Source: Pseudonocardia sp. DSM 110487 (GTDB taxonomy: Bacteria > Actinomycetota > Actinomycetes > Mycobacteriales > Pseudonocardiaceae). From it: 64,000 bases of DNA. The notes beneath the pieces are model-generated. The model ran no database searches, had not been told where the DNA came from, and saw only the letters and a list, made by a program, of their open reading frames with translations. How positions within the stretch are numbered: the stretch's first letter is position 1; every line of letters starts with the position of its first letter. Shown piece by piece: positions 35,546 to 44,836 of the stretch. A program made the position numbers and the translations under genes. The stretch lies in the NCBI RefSeq assembly GCF_019468565.1, contig NZ_CP080521.1, positions 6,262,001 to 6,326,000 of the forward strand, written 5' to 3'.

Positions 35546-36649
35546 CTAAGCCGGGACCAGGGTGCGCATCCAGCTGTGCGTGTCGGCGGCCGCCCCGCGC
35601 TGGATGTCGGTGAGGAGCCTGCGCAGCTTCAGGGTGATCGGGCCGGGCTGTCCGCCGCCGATGACGACCTCGCCCTCGTTGTGCTTGACGCGCCCGATCG
35701 GCGTGATCACCGCGGCGGTGCCGCAGCCGAAGACCTCGCTGATCCGCCCGTCGGCGGCGCCCTCGAGCCACTCCTGGCCCGAGACCCGGCGCTCGGTGAC
35801 CTGGCAGCCCAGCTCCTTGGCGAGCACGAGCAGCGAGTCGCGGGTGATGCCGGCGAGGATGCTCCCGGTGAGCGCCGGCGTGACCACCTCGACGTGATCG
35901 CCGCTGCCGAAGACGAAGAAGAGGTTGTTGGAGCCCATCTCGTCGATCCAGCGCCGCTCCTCGGCGTCGAGGTAGGCGACCTGGGCGCAGCCGTGCTGGG
36001 TGCCCTGCGCCTGTGGCAGGAGCGAGGCGGCGTAGTTGCCGCCCGCCTTCGCGGTACCGGTTCCGCCGAGGGCCGCACGGGTGTAGTCGGTGGACAGCCA
36101 CACGTCGACCGGCTCGACTCCGCCGGGGAAGTACGGGCCGGCCGGCGAGGCGATCAGGGCGTACAGGTACTCCGCGGCCGGGCGCACGCCCAGCCCGACC
36201 TCGGTGGCAATCATGAACGGGCGCAGGTAGAGCGACTCCTCGCCGCCTGCGGGCGGAACCCACTCCCGGTCGACGCTCACGAGCTCCTCCAGCGAGGCGA
36301 GGAACAGCTCGTCGGGCAGCTCGGCCATCGCCATCCGCGCCGCGGACGCCCGGAAGCGGGCCGCGTTGGCCTGCGGGCGGAAGCTCGCGATGGAGCCGTC
36401 CGGCTGCCGGTAGGCCTTGAGCCCCTCGAAGATCTCCTGCCCGTAGTGCAGCACCATCGTGGCCGGGTCGAAGCTGAGCGGCCCGTACGGCACCACCGCC
36501 GCGTCGTGCCAGCCCATTCCGGCGGTCCACCGGATCGTGACCATGTGGTCGGTGAAGTACCGGCCGAACCCGGGGTCGGCCACCATCTCCGCCCGCCGGG
36601 CCGTCGGGACCGGTGACCGGTGAGGGGTGCGGGAGAACGGCACGCTCAT
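35546..36649 (-). CDS. ilvE: Branched-chain amino acid aminotransferase
   Basis: PLP enzyme for the last step of leucine, isoleucine and valine synthesis. The 367-residue protein aligns throughout with mycobacterial IlvE: Y-G-P-L-S-F-D-P-A-T-M-V-L-H-Y-G-Q-E-I-F-E-G-L-K-A, PLP Lys in G-T-A-K-A-G-G-N-Y-A-A-S, then F-G-C-G-T-A-A-V-I-T-P-I-G and the closing G-A-A-A-D-T-H-S-W-M. The ATG at 36649 gives M-S-V-P-F-S-R-T-P. It lies 53 bp after gcvT, also minus strand, as in the mycobacterial order. Confidence 0.95.
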   Translation of the reverse strand: MSVPFSRTPHRSPVPTARRAEMVADPGFGRYFTDHMVTIRWTAGMGWHDAAVVPYGPLSFDPATMVLHYGQEIFEGLKAYRQPDGSIASFRPQANAARFRASAARMAMAELPDELFLASLEELVSVDREWVPPAGGEESLYLRPFMIATEVGLGVRPAAEYLYALIASPAGPYFPGGVEPVDVWLSTDYTRAALGGTGTAKAGGNYAASLLPQAQGTQHGCAQVAYLDAEERRWIDEMGSNNLFFVFGSGDHVEVVTPALTGSILAGITRDSLLVLAKELGCQVTERRVSGQEWLEGAADGRISEVFGCGTAAVITPIGRVKHNEGEVVIGGGQPGPITLKLRRLLTDIQRGAAADTHSWMRTLVPA

Positions 36650-36702
36650 ACCGGAGACGGTACTAGGCGGCACAACGGTCGGACGTCCGACCATCGTGGG
36701 AA

Positions 36703-37800
36703 CTACCGCACGTGCGAGGGGACGAACGGCGGCTTCGCCACCGTGCATTCGAGGGCACGGCCGCGGACGTCGACGGTCACCTGGTCGTCGAGACCGACGC
36801 CGGAGGCCGTGTCGACGAGGGCCAGCGCGATGCCGGTCTTCAGAGTCGGGGAGAACGTGCCGGAGGTCGTGACGCCGACCCGCTTCCCATCCGCGAGCAC
36901 CGCCATGCCGGCGCGCGGGACGCCGCGCCCGGTGGCCCGCAACCCACGCAGCCGCCGCGACGGCCCGGCCTCCTTCTCGGCGAGCAGCGCCTTGCGGCCC
37001 CAGAACTCCGGCTTGGACCAGCCGACGGCCCACCCGCTGCCCGCCTGCACGGGGGTTATGTCCTCCGAGAGGTCCTGGCCGTGCAGCGGGTAGCCCATCT
37101 CGGTGCGCAGGGTGTCACGGGCGCCGAGGCCCGCCGGGCCACCGCCGAGCGGCTCGGCCGCGGCGAGCAGGGCGTCCCAGACGCGCAGGGCGTCGTCGGC
37201 GGGCACCAGCAGCTCGTAGCCGCGCTCGCCGGTGTAGCCGGTACGGCAGACGCGCACCCCGGCGACATCGGCGAACGCCATGTAGTCCATGCCCGCGAGG
37301 TCGGCCGCCCCCGGCAGCACGGTGACGAGCGCCTCGGCGGCCCTCGGCCCCTGCACGGCGAGCACGGCGAGGTCGCGGTGCCGGTCGGTGATGCTCACCC
37401 CGTCCGGCGCTGCCGCCCGCAGGAGCTCGGCGACGCGGGCCGCGTTGGCGGCGTTCGGCACTGCCAGTACCTCGTCGGGCCCGACGAGGTAGACGATGAT
37501 GTCGTCGACGACGCCGCCGGACTCGGTGCAGCACAGCGTGTACTGCGCCTTATCCGGCCCGATCTTCCCGAGGTCGGCTGTGAAGCAGCGGTTCACGAAC
37601 TCCGCTGCGCCCGGTCCGGTGATCGCGAGCTTGCCGAGGTGGCTCACGTCGAACACGCCGACGGCCTCTCGCACGCCGGTGTGCTCGGCCACCGTGCCCG
37701 CCGGGTAGGCGAGGGGCATCGACCAGCCCCCGAACGCGCCGAGTGTGGCGCCGAGCGCGGTGTGCCGGTCGTGCAGCGGGCTGGTGAGGAGGTCGGCCAC
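36703..37800 (-). CDS. gcvT: Glycine cleavage system aminomethyltransferase (T protein)
   Basis: Transfers the aminomethyl carbon from lipoylated H protein to tetrahydrofolate, releasing ammonia. The 365-residue protein contains F-G-G-W-S-M-P-L-A-Y, V-G-V-F-D-V-S-H-L-G-K, R-T-G-Y-T-G-E-R-G-Y-E-L and G-L-G-A-R-D-T-L-R-T-E-M-G-Y-P-L-H-G, all family signatures. The other gcv genes are not here, and no glycine riboswitch is seen in the 9 bp upstream. It is closely preceded by an APC permease gene on the same strand. Confidence 0.95.
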   Translation of the reverse strand: MADLLTSPLHDRHTALGATLGAFGGWSMPLAYPAGTVAEHTGVREAVGVFDVSHLGKLAITGPGAAEFVNRCFTADLGKIGPDKAQYTLCCTESGGVVDDIIVYLVGPDEVLAVPNAANAARVAELLRAAAPDGVSITDRHRDLAVLAVQGPRAAEALVTVLPGAADLAGMDYMAFADVAGVRVCRTGYTGERGYELLVPADDALRVWDALLAAAEPLGGGPAGLGARDTLRTEMGYPLHGQDLSEDITPVQAGSGWAVGWSKPEFWGRKALLAEKEAGPSRRLRGLRATGRGVPRAGMAVLADGKRVGVTTSGTFSPTLKTGIALALVDTASGVGLDDQVTVDVRGRALECTVAKPPFVPSHVR

Positions 37801-37809
37801 GCGGCGAAC

Positions 37810-39078
37810 CTACCCGGACTCGGGGGTACGCCCACGACCGAGCAGCGTGCACAGCGTCCACCCGACGGCGAGCGCGACGACCGTGATCACCACCTGCCGG
37901 GTGGGCAGCAGCGCGGCGAACACGACGCACAGCACCACGCCGAGCACCGCCGGGACGCGTGACCAGCTGCGCTCCGCAGGCGGCAGCCGGAGCGCTGCGA
38001 CGTTGATCACGGCGTGGTGGACGAGCACCGCGCAGGCCGCGAGCGCGATCGCCGCCACCGGGCCGGCCAGCGCCGCGATGCCGATCGCGACGACGCCACC
38101 GGCGACGTCGGCGCGCCACGGGATGCCGCGCGACGAGATCGCGGCGAGACCGCCCGGCAGCTCCCGGTGCCTGGCCATGGTCAGCGCGGTGCGGCTCGCC
38201 CCGACCAGCACGGACAGCAGCGCGGCGCCCGCCGCCACCGCCGCCCCTGCCCGGACGAGCACGCCGAGCGCGCTCGTCTCCCCCGCGTCGACCACCGTGA
38301 CGAGCGGGGTGGCCTCGGTGGCGAGGCGGTCCGTGCCGAGCCCGACCATCAGGGCCGCGGCCACGAGCAGGTAGGTCAGCAGCGTGATGCCCAGCGCCAG
38401 CGCTATGGCCTGCCGGACGGTGCGCCGGGGATCGCGCATCTCCTCGCCGAGCGCCGCGATCCGCGCGTACCCGTCGAACGCGAAGAAGACGAACGCGGCC
38501 GCGGTGAGCACGCCGAGGCCGCCCCCGGGACCGGGAACCGCCTCCGCGTCCGGTGTGGCCAGCGTGCTGACTGCGGCGGGGTCCGGTCCGAGCAGCCCGA
38601 TCACCACGACGACCACTAGCACGGCCAGAATGCCTCCGACCAGCGCGTATGCCCCTCGGGCCGTCCACCGCACACCTGAGATGCTCAGCACGGTGACGGC
38701 GACGATCACCAGCACCGCCGCCGGCAACGGCCGCGAGGGCAGGACGTAACTGCCGAACACCCCGGCTGCCGCGGCCGCCGAGGACGTCCTCCCGACCAGG
38801 AACGCCACGCCGGCGAGCCGCCCCGCGCCCGGACCGAGCAGCTCCCGGCCGTGGACGTACCCGCCACCGCTCACCGGGCGGGCGGCGGCGAGGTCGGCGG
38901 CGGAAGCCGCGTTGCACACGGCGACGATCGCCGCGAGCAGGACGGCGAGCAGCAGCAACGGCCCCGCGGCGGCCGCGGCCGGCGCCCAGACCGCGAACAC
39001 ACCGGTGCCGAGCATCGCGGCCAGCCCGAGCACCGTGGCGTCGGCCGTACCCAGTCGGCGCTGCACGCTCGAGGACAC
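37810..39078 (-). CDS. APC-family amino acid permease
   Basis: A 422-residue permease with about twelve hydrophobic helices. Helix 1 carries A-A-M-L-G-T-G-V-F-A-V-W, a version of the substrate-binding G-(S/A)-G-I-F motif, and helix 6 carries F-F-A-F-D-G-Y-A-R-I-A. The GTG at 39078 has AAGGG eight bases upstream and starts V-S-S-S-V-Q-R-R-L; the longer frame upstream is unlikely. It lies 9 bp before gcvT, so transport of an amino acid such as glycine would be a natural guess but is not shown. Confidence 0.83.
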   Translation of the reverse strand: MSSSVQRRLGTADATVLGLAAMLGTGVFAVWAPAAAAAGPLLLLAVLLAAIVAVCNAASAADLAAARPVSGGGYVHGRELLGPGAGRLAGVAFLVGRTSSAAAAAGVFGSYVLPSRPLPAAVLVIVAVTVLSISGVRWTARGAYALVGGILAVLVVVVVIGLLGPDPAAVSTLATPDAEAVPGPGGGLGVLTAAAFVFFAFDGYARIAALGEEMRDPRRTVRQAIALALGITLLTYLLVAAALMVGLGTDRLATEATPLVTVVDAGETSALGVLVRAGAAVAAGAALLSVLVGASRTALTMARHRELPGGLAAISSRGIPWRADVAGGVVAIGIAALAGPVAAIALAACAVLVHHAVINVAALRLPPAERSWSRVPAVLGVVLCVVFAALLPTRQVVITVVALAVGWTLCTLLGRGRTPESG

Positions 39079-39179
39079 GGCGCCCACCCTTGCACCCGAA
39101 CCTGCCGGGTCCGACGGCACGTGGGTGTCATTAGCATCTCGAACCGGTCTCGCCACCCATCTCCCGAGAGGACCAACGC

Positions 39180-40679
39180 GTGTCCACCGAGCTGCACCTC
39201 GCGGACGGATCGCCCGCCACCGCCGACGCCGATGCCGTGGTCATCGGCCTCCTGCCCGCGGCCGACGGGGAAGATCGCCCGCGCCTCGCCACAGGGGCGA
39301 CGGAGATCGCCGAAGCGTTCGGCGGCGAGGCAGAGCTCATCGGCCTGCTCGCCGTGCTCGGCGCCACCGGCAAGGCCGACGAGGTGGTGAAGCTGCCCAC
39401 CCGCGGGGCGATCACCGCGCCGCTGCTGGTCGCGGTCGGGCTCGGCGCCCCCGACGAGGGCGGCGAACCGTACGCCGAGCAGGTGCGGCGGGCCTCTGGG
39501 TCCGCGGCACGCGCGCTCGCCGGCACCGAGCACGCCGTGAGCACGCTCGGGCGGCTCGACCTCGGCGCGGCGGCGGAGGGCACGCTGCTCGGCGCGTACA
39601 CGTTCACCGCGTACCGCTCGAACGGGGGTGGCCGCGCGCCCGTCGGCAGCGTCGGCCTGCTCGCCGACGGCGGGCAGGAGGACGTCCTGCGCACCGCCAC
39701 CGCGGTGGCCACCGCCGTGCGCACCGCCCGCGACCTCGTCAACACCCCGCCCAATGACCTCTACCCCGAGACGTTCGCCGCCCGCGCCAAGGAGCTCGCC
39801 GAGGCAGCGGGCGTCGAGGTCGAAGTGCTCGACGACGAGGCCCTCGCAGCGGGCGGCTACGGCGGTGTGCTGGGCGTGGGCAGCGGGTCGTCCCGCAAGC
39901 CGCGGCTGGTGCGGCTGCGGTACGCGGGCGGGTCCGAGCCCCGTGCGAAGGTCGCGCTGATCGGCAAGGGCATCACCTTCGACACCGGCGGCATCTCGAT
40001 CAAGCCGGCCGCGAACATGGACCACATGACCTCGGACATGAGCGGCGCGGCGGCCGTGATCGCCACCACGGTGCTCGCGGCGCGGCTGCAGCTGCCGGTG
40101 GCCGTCACCGCCACCGTGCCGATGGCGGAGAACATGCCCAGCGCCACCGCCTACCGGCCCGGCGACGTGCTGCGGATGTACGGCGGGAAGACCGTCGAGG
40201 TGCTCAACACCGACGCCGAAGGCCGGCTCGTGCTCGCCGACGCGATCGTCCGCGCCGCCGAGGACGAGCCCGACTACCTGGTGGAGACGTCCACGCTCAC
40301 CGGTGCCCAGCAGGTGGCGCTCGGGATGCGCACGGCCGGCGTGATGGGCAGCGACGACTTCCGCGACCGCGTGGCCGCCCACGCCCGCGCCACCGGCGAG
40401 GACGGCTGGGCCATGCCGCTTCCCGAGCACATGCGCGGCGAGCTGGACTCCCGCGTCGCCGACATCGCGAACGTCACCGGCAGCCGCTGGGGCGGGATGC
40501 TCGTCGCCGGCACGTTCCTGCGCGAGTTCGTGCCCGACGGCGTGGCGTGGGCCCACATCGACATCGCAGGCCCGAGCTTCCACACCGGCGGGCCGTACGG
40601 CTACGTGACCAAGGGCGGCACCGGGGTGCCCGTCCGCACCCTCCACGCGCTGCTGACCGACATCGCGCGGAACGGCTGA
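39180..40679 (+). CDS. pepA: Leucyl aminopeptidase (M17)
   Basis: A 499-residue cytosolic two-zinc aminopeptidase. The M17 catalytic domain shows G-K-G-I-T-F-D-T-G-G-I-S-I-K-P, M-S-G-A-A-A-V and the signature V-L-N-T-D-A-E-G-R-L-V-L-A-D-A, which together provide the metal ligands and catalytic Lys/Arg. The N-terminal macro-like domain is more variable. The GTG start follows GAGAGGA. It is divergent from the APC permease. Position matches Rv2213 (pepB). Confidence 0.95.
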   Translation: MSTELHLADGSPATADADAVVIGLLPAADGEDRPRLATGATEIAEAFGGEAELIGLLAVLGATGKADEVVKLPTRGAITAPLLVAVGLGAPDEGGEPYAEQVRRASGSAARALAGTEHAVSTLGRLDLGAAAEGTLLGAYTFTAYRSNGGGRAPVGSVGLLADGGQEDVLRTATAVATAVRTARDLVNTPPNDLYPETFAARAKELAEAAGVEVEVLDDEALAAGGYGGVLGVGSGSSRKPRLVRLRYAGGSEPRAKVALIGKGITFDTGGISIKPAANMDHMTSDMSGAAAVIATTVLAARLQLPVAVTATVPMAENMPSATAYRPGDVLRMYGGKTVEVLNTDAEGRLVLADAIVRAAEDEPDYLVETSTLTGAQQVALGMRTAGVMGSDDFRDRVAAHARATGEDGWAMPLPEHMRGELDSRVADIANVTGSRWGGMLVAGTFLREFVPDGVAWAHIDIAGPSFHTGGPYGYVTKGGTGVPVRTLHALLTDIARNG

Positions 40680-40717
40680 CCCCACCCCGGCGAGTGCGCG
40701 GCGGCCTCATCGTCGGC

Positions 40718-40758
40718 ATGATCATCGGACCGGTGCTTGGCCGGCCACATACGGCCGT
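40718..40758. repeat. 41-bp direct repeat, copy 1
   Basis: The stretch begins CATGATCATCGG and ends CGGCCG, and it recurs 91 bp downstream with about three quarters identity. The intervening bases (40751-40779) also resemble the reverse complement of copy 2, so the array alternates direct and inverted units. No coding sequence is seen. Confidence 0.55.
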
Positions 40759-40808
40759 GGACGCACCCATCTGGTGATCTTCGTGGTTGATGCGGGCCGG
40801 TCGGTGCC

Positions 40809-40849
40809 CATGATCATCGGTTGGGTGCATTGCCGGCCGTATTTGGCCG
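40809..40849. repeat. 41-bp direct repeat, copy 2
   Basis: Second copy of the CATGATCATCGG...CGGCCG unit in the gap after pepA. Confidence 0.55.
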
Positions 40850-40885
40850 TTTTCGCGCCGACGCCTAGATCATGGCCGCGGAGCC

Positions 40886-41062
40886 GCCTTCGGTGGCGCC
40901 GCGCGCCCTCCGGGCAGGCCCTTGGGCCTGCCCGCGTGGTTTGCCCGGAGGGGTCGCAGAGGCTCACGGGTCAAGGGTCGCGAAGCGATCGCGCAGCGAC
41001 GCCGGAGGCGCCCTTGAGGCGTGAGGAGCGGCCCCGCACGATGCGCGGCGCCACCGAAGGCC
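40886..41062. repeat. MITE-like element with 19-bp terminal inverted repeats
   Basis: The 177-bp segment is bounded by GCCTTCGGTGGCGCCGCGC and its exact reverse complement. Inside, 40911-40934 forms a near-perfect 24-bp palindrome (CGGGCAGGCCC / GGGCCTGCCCG). The right end extends to 33 bp of near-identity with the solo copy at 21651. No transposase frame is present, so it would be non-autonomous. It fills most of the 428-bp gene-free gap after pepA. Confidence 0.6.
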
Positions 41063-41107
41063 ATGCAGGGAAACGCCACCGAACCGTCCGTTCGCCGGAC
41101 TCGCGGC

Positions 41108-41455
41108 TCAGGACTCGAGGTCGGCCTGGCCGGCTCGCTTGCGGAGGATGCGTTGGCGGGCGTCGTGGTCGCGCATCCGCTGCGGGTAGCCGACCAGCTG
41201 CACGTCGTAGATCGGCATCGCGAGCGAACGGGCGAACTTCCGCGCCGCCGCCGGGGCGGGCACGCGCCGCCGCGTCCACGCGCCGTCCTTGTCGACCAGC
41301 AGCAGCGTGGTCTCCGTGACGGTGGTGCGCGGCTCGACGAAGCCCTCGACGCCCTCGTGCGACGTGGCCCAGGCGCGCAGGTGCGCCAGCCCGTCGTCCG
41401 CGGACGATCCGCGCGTGCCGATCCGGCCGTTCGTCAGCCTTGCCAGCAGGCCCAT
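41108..41455 (-). CDS. Conserved hypothetical protein next to lpdA
   Basis: A soluble protein of 115 residues that I do not recognise. It begins M-G-L-L-A-R-L-T-N-G-R-I-G and has a possible core T-T-L-L-L-V-D-K-D-G-A-W-T-R-R-R-V, then A-M-P-I-Y-D-V-Q-L-V-G-Y-P-Q-R-M-R-D. GGGAGG lies eight bases before the ATG at 41455, supporting that start over a GTG three codons upstream. It is divergent from lpdA across 156 bp. No motif suggests an enzymatic role. Confidence 0.65.
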   Translation of the reverse strand: MGLLARLTNGRIGTRGSSADDGLAHLRAWATSHEGVEGFVEPRTTVTETTLLLVDKDGAWTRRRVPAPAAARKFARSLAMPIYDVQLVGYPQRMRDHDARQRILRKRAGQADLES

Positions 41456-41611
41456 CCGACCCACCTCCCGAACGCCTCAACGCACGAGCCCGGTGATTCG
41501 CTCCCGGACCACCAGGCGCCGCGCCCGGCACCGGTGGATGACAAGATGGCTTCGGCGGCGTGACATGCCGCTGTCCACACCCGTGGCAGCCGATCGGTAG
41601 GGAGTACTCAC

Positions 41612-42994
41612 GTGCCCGAGCACAACGCGGACCTGGTCGTTCTCGGCGGGGGTTCGGGCGGCTACGCCGCCGCGCTGCGCGCCGCCGAGCTGGGCATGTC
41701 CGTGGTGCTGGTGGAACGCGACAAGCTGGGTGGCACCTGCCTGCACTACGGCTGCATCCCCACCAAGGCGCTGCTGCACGCCGCCGAGGTGGCCGACGCC
41801 GCGCGCGATGGCGACAAGATCGGCGTCAAGAGCTCCCTCGCCGGCATCGACATGGCAGGCGTCAACGGCTACAAGGACGGCGTCGTCGCCAAGCTCTACA
41901 AGGGACTGCAGGGGCTCGTGAAGTCCCGCAAGATCAACCTCGTGGAGGGCACAGGGCGGTTCGAGGGCCCGAACACCGTCGTGGTGGGTGATGATCGTTA
42001 CGTCGGCCGGAACGTGGTGCTCGCCACCGGCAGCTACGCCAAGTCGCTCCCCGGGCTCGACATCGGCGGCCGGATCATCACCAGCAACGAGGCCATCCAC
42101 CTCGAGTCGGTGCCCAACCGGGTGGTGGTACTCGGCGGCGGCGTGATCGGCGTCGAGTTCGCGTCGGTGTTCCGTAGCTTCGGCGCAGAGGTCACCATCG
42201 TCGAGGCGCTGCCCCGACTCGTCCCCAACGAGGACGAGTTCGCCTCCAAGCAGCTCGAGCGCGCGTTCCGCCGTCGCAAGATCGCGTTCAAGACCGGCGT
42301 GAAGTTCACCGGCGCCAAGCAGACCGACGACTCGGTCACCGTCTCGCTGGAGTCCGGCGAGGAGATCGAGGCCGACCTGCTGCTCGTCGCCGTCGGCCGC
42401 GGACCGAACACCGCAGGCCACGGCTACGAGGAGGCCGGCATCGCCATGGAGCGCGGCTTCGTGCTCGCCGACGAGCGGCTGCGCACCAACCTCCGGAACG
42501 TGTACGCCCTCGGCGACATCGTCCCCGGCCTCCAGCTCGCCCACCGCGGCTTCCAGCAGGGCATCTTCGTGGCCGAGGAGATCGCGGGGCTCGCACCGGC
42601 GCCGATCGACGAGGCCGGGATCCCGCGCGTCACCTACTGCGAGCCGGAGGTCGCGTCCGTCGGACTCACCGAGGCGCAGGCCCGCGAGAAGCACGGCGAC
42701 ATCCAGACGCTCGTCTACGACCTGGCCGGCAACGGCAAGAGCCAGATCCTGCAGACGCAGGGCGCCATCAAGCTGGTCAAGGCCGGAGGCGAGGGCACGC
42801 CGGGCCCCGTCGTCGGGATCCACATGATCGGCGCCCGCGTCGGGGAGCTCATCGGCGAAGCGCAGCTCGTCTACAACTGGGACGCCCAGGCCGAGGACGT
42901 CGCGGCCCTCGTGCACGCCCACCCCACCCAGAACGAGGCGTTCGGGGAAGCGCACCTCGCGCTCGCCGGAAAGCCGCTCCACAGCCACAGCTGA
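41612..42994 (+). CDS. lpdA: Dihydrolipoyl dehydrogenase (E3)
   Basis: A 460-residue flavoprotein disulfide reductase that reoxidises dihydrolipoyl groups of 2-oxoacid dehydrogenases and the glycine cleavage system. FAD motif G-G-G-S-G-G-Y at 12-18, redox Cys pair C43-x4-C48 (G-T-C-L-H-Y-G-C-I-P-T-K), NAD motif G-G-G-V-I-G-V-E-F, and the C-terminal base pair in H-A-H-P-T-Q-N-E. The GTG start follows TAGGGA. It lies 47 bp before sucB/dlaT, and the two probably form an operon. Confidence 0.95.
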   Translation: MPEHNADLVVLGGGSGGYAAALRAAELGMSVVLVERDKLGGTCLHYGCIPTKALLHAAEVADAARDGDKIGVKSSLAGIDMAGVNGYKDGVVAKLYKGLQGLVKSRKINLVEGTGRFEGPNTVVVGDDRYVGRNVVLATGSYAKSLPGLDIGGRIITSNEAIHLESVPNRVVVLGGGVIGVEFASVFRSFGAEVTIVEALPRLVPNEDEFASKQLERAFRRRKIAFKTGVKFTGAKQTDDSVTVSLESGEEIEADLLLVAVGRGPNTAGHGYEEAGIAMERGFVLADERLRTNLRNVYALGDIVPGLQLAHRGFQQGIFVAEEIAGLAPAPIDEAGIPRVTYCEPEVASVGLTEAQAREKHGDIQTLVYDLAGNGKSQILQTQGAIKLVKAGGEGTPGPVVGIHMIGARVGELIGEAQLVYNWDAQAEDVAALVHAHPTQNEAFGEAHLALAGKPLHSHS

Positions 42995-43041
42995 CCCGGC
43001 CCACGAACCCCGAACCGCAGGAAGAGGAGCTCCGACCCGAA

Positions 43042-44832
43042 ATGGCCTTCTCCGTCCAGATGCCCGCCCTCGGTGAGAGTGTCACCGAGGGCACCGTCAC
43101 CCGGTGGCTCAAGCAGGAGGGCGACCGGGTCGAAGTCGACGAGCCGCTGCTCGAGGTGTCCACCGACAAGGTCGACACCGAGATCCCATCGCCCGCAGCG
43201 GGCGTCCTGCAGCGCATCGTCGCGGGCGAGGACGAGACCGTCGAGGTCGGCGGCGAGCTCGCCGTGATCGGCGACGCCGACGAGGCGCCCGCAGGCGACT
43301 CCGGCGGCGACGTCGAGACCCCTGCCGAGAACGCGACCCCGGCCGAGGAGGTGGCCGAGGCGGACGAGGAGCCCGCCCCCGCCGCCGCTCCGTCCGAGCG
43401 GGACGAGCCCGCGCCTGCGCCGCAAGCCGCCACCGCGCCTGCCGGCGAGGGCACGGCCGTCCGGATGCCCGAACTCGGCGAGAGCGTCACCGAGGGCACC
43501 GTCACCCGGTGGCTCAAGCAGGTCGGCGACCGCGTCGAGGTCGACGAGCCGCTGCTCGAGGTGTCCACCGACAAGGTCGACACCGAGATCCCCTCCCCCG
43601 TGGCCGGCACGCTGTTGGAGATCACGGCGAACGAGGACGAGACCATCGACGTCGGCGCGCAGCTCGCCGTCATCGGCGACGCCGCTGCGGGCGGCCAGCA
43701 GGCCCCGGCTCCGGCTCCGGCTCCCGAGCCCGCCCCTGCCCGCGAGCCGGAGCCGCAGGCACCTCGGGCCGAGGAGCGCCCCTCCGGCGACGGCGCGGCA
43801 CCTGCCGAGGCCCCCGCCGAGGAGCCGGAGCAGCCCGCCGCGCAGGGCAACGGAGGCGCGCCCTACGTCACGCCACTGGTGCGCAAGCTCGCCGCCGAGC
43901 ACGACGTGGACCTGTCCACGATCTCCGGTTCCGGCGTCGGAGGCCGCATCCGCAAGCAGGACGTGATGGCCGCGGCCGAGGCGAAGAAGCCCGCCCCGGA
44001 ACCGGCCGCCGCGCCCACCCCGGAACCGTCCGCTCCGGCACCGGCCGCGCAGGCGGCCCCCGCGGGCGCTCCCGCGCGGCAGGTGCCGAAGCCCGCCGCG
44101 GGCGCTCCCGAGCCGGGTACCACCGTGAAGCTGCCGCGCCTGCGCCAGGTCATCGCCCAGCGGATGACCGACTCGCTGCGGATCTCCGCGCAGCTCACCA
44201 CGGTGCAGGAGGTCGACGTCACGCGGATCGCGGCGCTGCGGGCCCGCGCCAAGGGCGAGTTCGAGCGGCGCGAGGGCGTCAAACTGACGTTCCTGCCGTT
44301 CTTCGCGAAGGCCACGGTCGAGGCGCTCAAGGCGTTCCCGCAGATCAACTCGTCGATCAACGAGGAGACCAAGGAGGTCGCCTACCACGGGGCCGTGCAC
44401 CTGGCCATCGCGGTGGACACCCCGCGCGGCCTGCTCGTGCCGGTGATCAAGAACGCCGAGGACCTCAACATCGCCGGGCTGGCCCGCAAGATCGCGGACG
44501 TCGCGCAGCGCACCCGCGACGCCAAGATCGGCCCCGACGAGCTGTCCGGTGGCACGTTCACGATCACCAACATCGGCAGTGCGGGCGCGCTGTTCGACAC
44601 GCCTATCATCAACCAGCCGCAGGTCGCCATCCTCGGCACGGGCAAGATCACCAAGCAGCCGACGGTCGTGACCGGCCCCGATGGTGACGACGCCATCGCC
44701 ATCCGCTCGGTCTGCTACCTGCCGCTCACCTACGACCACCGGATCGTCGACGGTGCCGACGCAGGTCGGTTCGTGAGCGCGATCAAGGCCCGCCTCGAGG
44801 AAGGCGCCTTCGAGGCCGACCTGGGCCTGTGA
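43042..44832 (+). CDS. sucB: Dihydrolipoamide acyltransferase (E2), two lipoyl domains
   Basis: A 596-residue E2 core of a 2-oxoacid dehydrogenase, corresponding to mycobacterial DlaT (Rv2215). Two lipoyl domains carry lipoyl-Lys K43 and K178 in E-V-S-T-D-K-V-D-T-E, separated by Ala/Pro/Glu linkers. A peripheral subunit-binding domain follows (Y-V-T-P-L-V-R-K-L-A, then S-G-V-G-G-R-I-R-K-Q-D-V), and the catalytic domain ends with L-T-Y-D-H-R-I-V-D-G-A-D-A. In actinobacteria the same E2 can serve pyruvate dehydrogenase, so the symbol is a family label. The two lipoyl coding segments are almost identical in DNA over ~115 bp. Confidence 0.94.
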   Translation: MAFSVQMPALGESVTEGTVTRWLKQEGDRVEVDEPLLEVSTDKVDTEIPSPAAGVLQRIVAGEDETVEVGGELAVIGDADEAPAGDSGGDVETPAENATPAEEVAEADEEPAPAAAPSERDEPAPAPQAATAPAGEGTAVRMPELGESVTEGTVTRWLKQVGDRVEVDEPLLEVSTDKVDTEIPSPVAGTLLEITANEDETIDVGAQLAVIGDAAAGGQQAPAPAPAPEPAPAREPEPQAPRAEERPSGDGAAPAEAPAEEPEQPAAQGNGGAPYVTPLVRKLAAEHDVDLSTISGSGVGGRIRKQDVMAAAEAKKPAPEPAAAPTPEPSAPAPAAQAAPAGAPARQVPKPAAGAPEPGTTVKLPRLRQVIAQRMTDSLRISAQLTTVQEVDVTRIAALRARAKGEFERREGVKLTFLPFFAKATVEALKAFPQINSSINEETKEVAYHGAVHLAIAVDTPRGLLVPVIKNAEDLNIAGLARKIADVAQRTRDAKIGPDELSGGTFTITNIGSAGALFDTPIINQPQVAILGTGKITKQPTVVTGPDGDDAIAIRSVCYLPLTYDHRIVDGADAGRFVSAIKARLEEGAFEADLGL

Positions 44833-44836
44833 CCCG

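Noticed and set aside
37801..37809. Glycine riboswitch before gcvT
   Set aside because: gcvT starts 9 bp after the APC permease gene, so there is no space for an aptamer.
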